Shown: positions 58,179-64,000 of the stretch, piece after piece | Layout: every line of letters begins with the position of its first letter | Position numbering within the stretch: the stretch's first letter is position 1 | NCBI GenBank assembly: GCA_963920525.1 | Contig: OY986438.1 | Location: forward strand, 93,982,057 to 94,046,056 | DNA length: 64,000 bases | Direction of reading: 5' to 3' | Source: Dichetophora obliterata | Taxonomy: Eukaryota; Arthropoda; Insecta; Diptera; Sciomyzidae | The notes under the pieces: generated by a model | What the model saw: only the letters and a program-made list of their open reading frames with translations | Databases searched by the model: none | What the model was told of the DNA's origin: nothing | Program-made: the position numbers and the translations under genes

Positions 58179-58369
58179 ATTTAAATGTAAACACAAAAAG
58201 TATGCACGGCAATCCATATTAACACATGTATTGAACTAAGGCATTAAGTAAGCAAACAAAATACTGCACGACACCCTGATCTTGATTTTGTGAAACAGCT
58301 GATTGTGAGAAGCATTTCAATTCACAATGTAAAGAACAAGATTTAAAATTAATATGCCTTGCTGCTTAT

Positions 58370-58555
58370 GCTTGTACTCATGGCAAAATTAGACAAGGTA
58401 GTATTAGGTAGTATTAATGAGAATGCAATATGAAAACAAGAATTGGCAAAAATACCAAAATGGATGAGTTTGACAGTTATGGTCACTAAGAAAGAGAACA
58501 CATTCAGCCGTAACACTACCTTGTCTAGTTCTACTATGCTTGTACTTGAAAATGT
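58370..58555. repeat. Short inverted repeat related to 503-533
   Basis: 'aattagacaaggtagtatta' is mirrored by 'aacactaccttgtctagttc' about 110 bases later. The same word occurs at 503-525. Confidence 0.6.
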
Positions 58556-59514
58556 ATTCTCCCGTAAAATTTTATTTTTGTGGCTTACACTTTTTCTGCG
58601 GTTATGGTTCGATATTTGAAGAATCCAAATTGAGAAAATTATCTTCGGTACCACTTCTGATGCCAGCGATATAAAACCTTATGTTAATATTTTGGAAAAA
58701 GTTAAAAAATTGCATTCATGTATACATTTCCCAAAAACAAGAAAATGCATATACGAAAAATGTGTAAATTATTAATTCGCCAAATTAATTCCAGTAGTTT
58801 TAAAAAATTCTTATCCTCAAGCGCTACTGCCAAAAATATACTTTGAGCCCTTAATGAGCTCCAATTGATTAAACTTTAAAATTGTTACGTCTTATTATTG
58901 CAATGATACCAGGTTCTTTTGGTCTTTTTTTTAATAACATAGCACTTAATTAAACTTTGTTATATTCATATATGGCTTTAAAGGCTCGATTATAAAACTA
59001 TGAATGAATAAAAAAAAAAGAATAAGAAAAATGTTAACACAAATCAATGCCGCCAAAATGGAGAATATAAGATAATAATTAACAGTTCTGCGATATCTCT
59101 TGTATAACTTTAGCTTCGAATATCCTTCACACAGAATTCTTACAAAAATCAAAGCATTTAAAGATCGTTATTTTTTACTGTTTTTCTCAAAAAACAAGTT
59201 TGTCCCTGCAGCAGAAAAAACATCCTTTGTTTGTTAAATTTTTTTGGCTGATCTTGACAACCCCGTGCAACTTTTTATGCCTCTTAGAATACTATATACA
59301 TTTTTACGCCCAAATTTTATCGCGGCCGGAGCGATTTTATATAAAAAGAAGTAACCTTGTATCAAGAATAATATATAAAAGATTCCGCCATCAGTCCGCA
59401 TAAATGGAAATCTACTGCGCAGCCTTGTCACATGTGAAAATACATCCACACAAAAAAACACACAACAAACTAAACAAAGCAAATGAATCTGATTTGCTTA
59501 TTGGGAAACATGGT
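58556..59514. other. No gene recognised
   Basis: AT-rich with short frames lacking motifs. Confidence 0.35.
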
Positions 59515-59614
59515 ATAATTACTAGTGTCCGACCGAATATTCGGTTTCGGTTTCGGTTACGGCAAGTTTCGGCCTTTTTTGTCAGCAGAAACTTTTGGCA
59601 AAAACTTCTTGCAT

Positions 59615-60030
59615 TAGAGGTGGGTAACTCTGTGCTGTGCTATGGAACTTTGCTGACTCTCTGTAGTGTGCCACGTTGACTCACATAGTGGCACAATAGC
59701 ACGCAAAGAGCAGAGCTTTGACGAACTTTTGCGCATAAAGTTACTTTTGTGTGCTATGTTGGGATGATTAGCATAGTGTTGTGCTAAGCTTCTTCACTGC
59801 TACTCATTAGTTTTCGCTACTGTGCACTGCATTACTTACATTTTGTAAGTTTTTGCTTAGTAAAGTTGTTTTTGGTTTTACTTTGTGTTAGCACTCTATT
59901 TGCTATCGACACTTTTATAAGTGCTTTGTTCGATTGTGGCCCAATTGTGCTAGCACAGTGTGCTGACACACTAGGGTGCACATGTGCTGGTGAGTCAACA
60001 CACAGAAAATCGTGCTATTACCCACCTCTA
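59615..60030. mobile_element. 416-bp hAT MITE nested in the larger hAT
   Basis: Ends tagaggtgggtaactctgtg and ...gctattacccacctcta. Perfect 8-bp duplication TCTTGCAT (59607-59614, 60031-60038). Interior rich in gtgctagcac-like words. Confidence 0.93.
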
Positions 60031-60165
60031 TCTTGCATCAGTAATTTAATTCAAATATAAAAATATTTACAACGCATTGTACAAAACGAAACCTTTGGTA
60101 AAAACTTCTTGCATCAGTAATTTAATTCAAATATAAAAATATTTACAACGTATTGTACAAAACAA
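60031..60165. repeat. Tandem duplication, first unit split by the 416-bp MITE
   Basis: The unit 'aaaaacttcttgcatcagta...gtacaaaac' (about 70 bp) appears once interrupted (59600-59614 plus 60031-60090) and once whole (60095-60165). Confidence 0.8.
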
Positions 60166-60760
60166 AAATTATGAATTCTTCTATAATTTGATTTCTCGTA
60201 TTAACGCAAAACATTTTGGTTTATTTTATGCGTTCGATACTATCATTTTCGATTTTATCATCTCTATTGCAATTAATATTAAAGTTTTATAGGTACTGAA
60301 GCCAAAAAATGATATTTAAACTTCCAAACGAATTCTGTGTGTGTGGAATTGACGAAAAGAAAACGAAATATTAAAATTTTTATAATATGAGTACTAAACC
60401 TTTAAAAAATAAGTAAGTAATTTTATTGAATCTTTTCATTCAAGTCACAAAGAGAAGATAACATTTGTTTCAAATTAGTAAAAATTATTAAAAAAAATGT
60501 AGAACTGTTTTTGTATTATTCTAATATACATTTCAAAGTAAAACGCAACAAGCTTAAGTAACAAGGTAAAGATGGCAATGCATCTTTAAGTCAGAATAGA
60601 AAATGTGCTTGCTCCCGGCACTTAAATTTTTTCTGCGAGAAGTGACATCTCTATATTAAAAATACAATAAAATAGTAGCCTTAAAACTAAACAAACATAT
60701 TTACACATTATAAAAACTAAAGTACATAATTAATAAAAACAGGAGAACGTAAATTTTATC
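60166..60760. other. Interior of the hAT element, no gene
   Basis: AT-rich. I could not find transposase residues here. Confidence 0.4.
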
Positions 60761-62860
60761 GAAGGATTTAACAATATTGATAAATATAAGTATTTTTTTT
60801 ATAATTAAATTATATAATTAAAATTTTTAATATTAAATTATTATCCTTTATGAGTGCCAGGAGTCGAAACAACATAAAAATCGGATAAACGTGGTCCAGT
60901 AGAATCGACTACTGTAGAAATGTTTTCATTTATAAGACTAATTGGGGAAAGATAATTAATGTTTGTCCAATTAAATAACTTTTGAATATCTAGTATCTCT
61001 TTAAGTAAATTATTTTCGTGAATAGCTAATCTTTGAATAAATCTATCAAGTTAAATAAAAGTGTAATTACAAAAAGGATATAAATTTGCTTCTGTGTACA
61101 CAAATTTATTTGAACATCGTTTGGTATATGACTCATAACTCTTATTAATACACAATCTAAATATCTTTCGCTCAAGGACTTCAAATTATTTGGCAACCGA
61201 GGGTGAAATAGAAAACCATATTGGGAAAGCATAAATTAAGACGGGACGAATAGATATTTTGTATATAAAAAGCATCGTTTCCTTCGTTAAATATTTATTA
61301 TTTCAAATTTTAGCAAACATACTTTTAATTTTGAAAGCTTTTTTTAAAATTATTCTTTAGCGTTCATTAAATTTAAATAATTTATTAAAATGAACACCTT
61401 GATATTTAAAACTATTTTTAAATGGAATGGTTACTCCGTTGAGTGAAAGGCACAACATTTTGCTTTCAGGGACTACAAATCTCTGGCACATTTTCCACTG
61501 GCATTTCTAAGACAAACTGATTTTAAAGTGTTAATTTTGATACCCCAACTCGTGTATTTTAACTATGCACAAAAGAAAGATGTCTTGAAACTAAATTTAG
61601 AGCTAGTATCGGGGATACATCATCAGCATAAAGAATACCTCTTGAGCCATTGAGATCATGTGGAAAATCATAAATGAAAATGTTATACAAATGCGGCGCA
61701 AGTATGGAGCCTTAGGGTACACCACTTTTGATGCAACCAACATAAGAAATAGAATTTTTTATTTGAACAAAAAATTTTCGATCAGTAAAGAAACTATTAA
61801 AAATGTTTATGATAAAAGGATCAAAGCCTAATTTTATAAATTTAAAAATTATCCCGTCTTGATATGTGTTATCAAAAGCCTTTTCAATAGCCAAGGATAC
61901 TGCAACAGTACATTTTTTATTTCTTAAATTACAAACTACATCATTATGAAATTTAGCAAGTGCATGGACTGTAGAATGTCCCTTTTTAAAGCCAAATTGA
62001 AAACTTTGTTTATAGTCAACATTTATATTAAAATCCATTTTTTAGTAGTATTACATTTTCGAATAACTTACCAAGATTTGAAAGTAAGGATATTGGCCTA
62101 AAATTGTCTGTATTGTAATTATCTGTTTTTTTTTAATTGGTATAATTTTTGCAACTTTCCATTTAAGAGGGTAATAACCATTATTAATACAATTGTTAAA
62201 AATTAAAGTTAAGAAATCAATCGCTGAAGATGGTTGCTTTTTATCATATAATTTGAAATACTATCTAATCCACATAAATTTTTTTGTATTTAAATTTTTT
62301 ATCATTATAGCAAGATCTTCAGTATAAATGAAGTAAGAAGAATCAGTGTTGTTTAAAGATGAAAAATTGTTATCAAAATAAAATATGGAATCAGGGCAAA
62401 TTGATAAAGTTGATGATATAGTATTTCTAATTTCGGAAATATCAGACCTAGAAGGAATGGTTTCTTCATAAACTGAATTAAAGTGATTTAATGTATTGCT
62501 ACATATTTCATTTTCATTTGTTATAAGTGTATTGTCAACTGATAATTTATCACAGAAAGCACTGTTTTTTTTCTTAAAATTTGATAAATTTGCTTATATG
62601 CGGAAGGGCCAGGCTTAATTTTTTTTTAATCTTTCATTAAAAATTTTACCTTGCTCAAGTTCAACCTGCTCTTTTATAATTTTTAGCAATTGAATTTGCT
62701 TGGAAAGTACCCTGTATTCAGAACTATCTCTATTAAAGTAACTATGGTACAATCTTTTAAGCTCTTTTTGCCAATAGTGTTTTATATCGAATATGCGTTT
62801 TATTTCATCTGATATCAAAAACCGTTAATTGTTAAATTCTAGTAATTTCACATGTAACTC
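60760..62860 (-). pseudogene. Jockey-like LINE remnant inside the hAT element
   Basis: Minus strand, N to C: IKHYWQKELKRLYHSYFNRD linker, RT part FQFGFKKGHSTVHALAKFHN, TVAVSLAIEKAFDNTYQDGI, SYVGCIKSGVP then a stop, and in the next frame GSILAPHLYNIF and GILYADDVSP near 61630. A C-terminal stretch ends LSDFYVVSTPGTHKG at about 60850. Several frames and stops. The endonuclease half is absent, so it is 5'-truncated. Confidence 0.85.
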
Positions 62861-63161
62861 CATGTTTGTTTGTAGTACAAAAAAATACTTTGTTTTGTAG
62901 TTCTATAAAAATTTACATTGTAGGTGCATACTATTTTGAGTGTGTACTGAAGATATAAAGTATGCAATGCTTTTGTAATAAAAAATAAAATAACAAATTA
63001 TCTCATTTATTATTATAGTAAACTTCAATTAATTATTATAAACTTCAATATTCAAATAATACTTTTTTATATTAAATTTTTTCTTAAGCATATGAAAGTA
63101 CTTTTGTTTCCTTTTAATAAAAAAAATTATTTGTAAAAACTTATATTTTTATATTATTAAC
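62861..63161. other. AT-rich interior of the hAT element
   Basis: No gene or motif seen. Confidence 0.35.
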
Positions 63162-63172
63162 TAGTTCCGGTT

Positions 63173-63515
63173 CCGGTGGCGGCCGTAGCCTAGTGGGTAG
63201 AGTGCGTGGCCCCTAAGCTAAAGAACTGCGGTAGCCCGGGTTCAATTCCAGCTCAGACAGAAAAGTTTTTTCAATTGAATTAATTTTTCTGTTCGGTCGT
63301 CACCTCTCTGCAGACAATGGCAAACCTCAGAGAGTAAAAATTGCCATGTAAAGCTTCTTGAGAACATAAGCCGTTCGGAGTCGGCATTAAACACGTAGGT
63401 CTAGTTCTCGGTCATTTGTGATAAACATTTAATAACACGCACAACACAATTGATCAATAGAAGCTAGGTCAAAGTCCTTCCAAGGGCTGAAATGGCCAGT
63501 TTATTTTTTTATTTT
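63173..63515 (+). mobile_element. tRNA-derived SINE (343 bp)
   Basis: A-box TAGCCTAGTGGGTAGAG at 63186 and B-box GGTTCAATTCC at 63239, spaced as in tRNA, at the head of a ~340-bp unit ending in a T-rich tail. An 11-bp perfect duplication TAGTTCCGGTT flanks it (63162-63172, 63516-63526). No coding. The tRNA-like head would fold poorly as a real tRNA, so this is a SINE, not a tRNA gene. Confidence 0.9.
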
Positions 63516-63584
63516 TAGTTCCGGTTTCGTCCGAATATTGTAAAATGGCCGAATATTCGGTTTCGGTCGGACACTAATAATTAC

Positions 63585-63962
63585 CCAGGTAGACTTATTA
63601 GAGTTGAGTTCCTAGAAACCCACACCCATATGCTGTCAAACCTCCTTCAGCGTCACTACCGCCACGTTTTCCATTCAATAATTTTGTGGGAAAAAATAAT
63701 TTGTTGGAACTTTTTTATCGGACTTTTTTAACGTATGAAAAACAAAAATATTAATTTTATTAATTTAAGTGACGTAGGTGGAGCTCGTTGTTGCAGCCGT
63801 AGTCACAATTTATTCATAGGGTGTAAAGATTTTAAAATGTCGAAATTTTCTTATGAAAACTTATTTTACTGAAATGAAATAAATATCGTTAAATAAAACA
63901 CATGTCCAAAATAAAGTAAATATATTTTTTAGTACTGTTTGTGAAAAAATTGCATATTTTGT
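63585..63962. other. No gene recognised
   Basis: Short unannotatable stretch after the hAT element. Confidence 0.35.
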
Positions 63963-64000
63963 AGGGTGTTTTCTCCCCTTTCTACCCATTTACACAAAAA
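63963..64000. mobile_element. Left end of another AGGG-type MITE, cut by the window
   Basis: AGGGTGTTTTCTCCC and the following 'acacaaaaa' match, in reverse complement, the segment 48410-48455 that ends ...gggagaaaacacccct. Confidence 0.55.

Larger units (their letters stand above)
59523..63576. mobile_element. 4.05-kb hAT element, host of nested insertions
   Basis: Ends tagtgtccgaccgaatattc and the inverted ...ggtttcggtcggacacta. Perfect 8-bp duplication ATAATTAC (59515-59522, 63577-63584). The gaatattcggtttcgg words near both ends are subterminal repeats. No hAT transposase is visible. Much of its length is later insertions: a hAT MITE, a LINE and a SINE. Confidence 0.92.

Noticed and set aside
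63173..63260. Possible tRNA gene
   Set aside because: A- and B-boxes are present, but the acceptor ends do not pair well, the sequence runs into a 340-bp unit with a T-rich tail, and an 11-bp duplication flanks the whole. It is a SINE.

Overview
The window is a piece of an insect nuclear genome, most likely a higher fly (inference). It is AT-rich, with very short introns (about 50-110 bp) in the real genes, and most of its length is transposable-element debris. No plasmid, phage, CRISPR or bacterial operon structure is visible. Only three host genes can be supported: a complete nine-exon Tsg101 (ESCRT-I) at 3.9-5.7 kb, a convergent TMEM258/Kuduk oligosaccharyltransferase subunit at 6.3-6.5 kb, and a zinc-knuckle gene of the ZCCHC7/Air1 type at 49.7-53.2 kb whose 3' end is not visible. 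A small THAP-domain protein at 14.9 kb may be a fourth gene. As far as I recall, the Drosophila counterparts of the first three lie close together, so the roughly 43 kb between TMEM258 and the zinc-knuckle gene looks like transposon expansion of a compact locus.

Layout. 0.6-3.5 kb: several copies of a 0.53-kb MITE family built on a CAAATCG-type repeat, one copy inserted into another. 6.7-8.6 kb: three levels of nested MITEs. 8.7-9.95 kb: Jockey-type LINE remnant. 10.6-11.6 kb: a 1-kb imperfect palindrome. 12.1-14.65 kb: a short MITE and a decayed hAT element with its transposase C-terminus, itself hit by a 0.53-kb MITE. 14.9-16.5 kb: the THAP ORF and a LINE ORF1. 16.9-18.2 kb: a fold-back element. 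18.3-20.4 kb: hairpins and dispersed repeats. 20.7-27.8 kb: a plus-strand LINE split by a complete minus-strand LINE. 28.8-34.5 kb: a PIF/Harbinger element with TTA target duplication, containing a mariner (TA duplication) and a LINE remnant. 34.5-37.7 kb: a near full-length RTE retrotransposon with an 11-bp target duplication. 38.4-47.2 kb: a TA-duplicating DNA element containing a BEL/Pao LTR retrotransposon and an intron-containing fragment of a fem-1 gene. 47.35-49.14 kb: a second copy of that DNA element, containing a 9-bp-TSD (Mutator-like) insertion and a small perfect-TIR element. 53.5-55.6 kb: RNase H fragment, inverted MITE and THAP fragments. 55.7-56.6 kb: a hAT MITE. 57.9-58.2 kb: another 3-bp-TSD MITE. 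59.5-63.6 kb: a 4-kb hAT element hosting a smaller hAT MITE, a LINE remnant and a tRNA-derived SINE.

Tsg101 sorts ubiquitinated cargo in endosomes, TMEM258 acts in N-glycosylation in the ER, and the zinc-knuckle protein probably acts in nuclear RNA surveillance, so they share a neighbourhood rather than a pathway. All transposon coding regions are broken (stops, frameshifts, lost catalytic residues). I saw no clear novel biological system. The most unusual items are the fem-1 capture, several MITE families sharing AGG...CCT ends with A/T-only 3-bp target duplications, and the deep nesting, which gives a relative insertion order.
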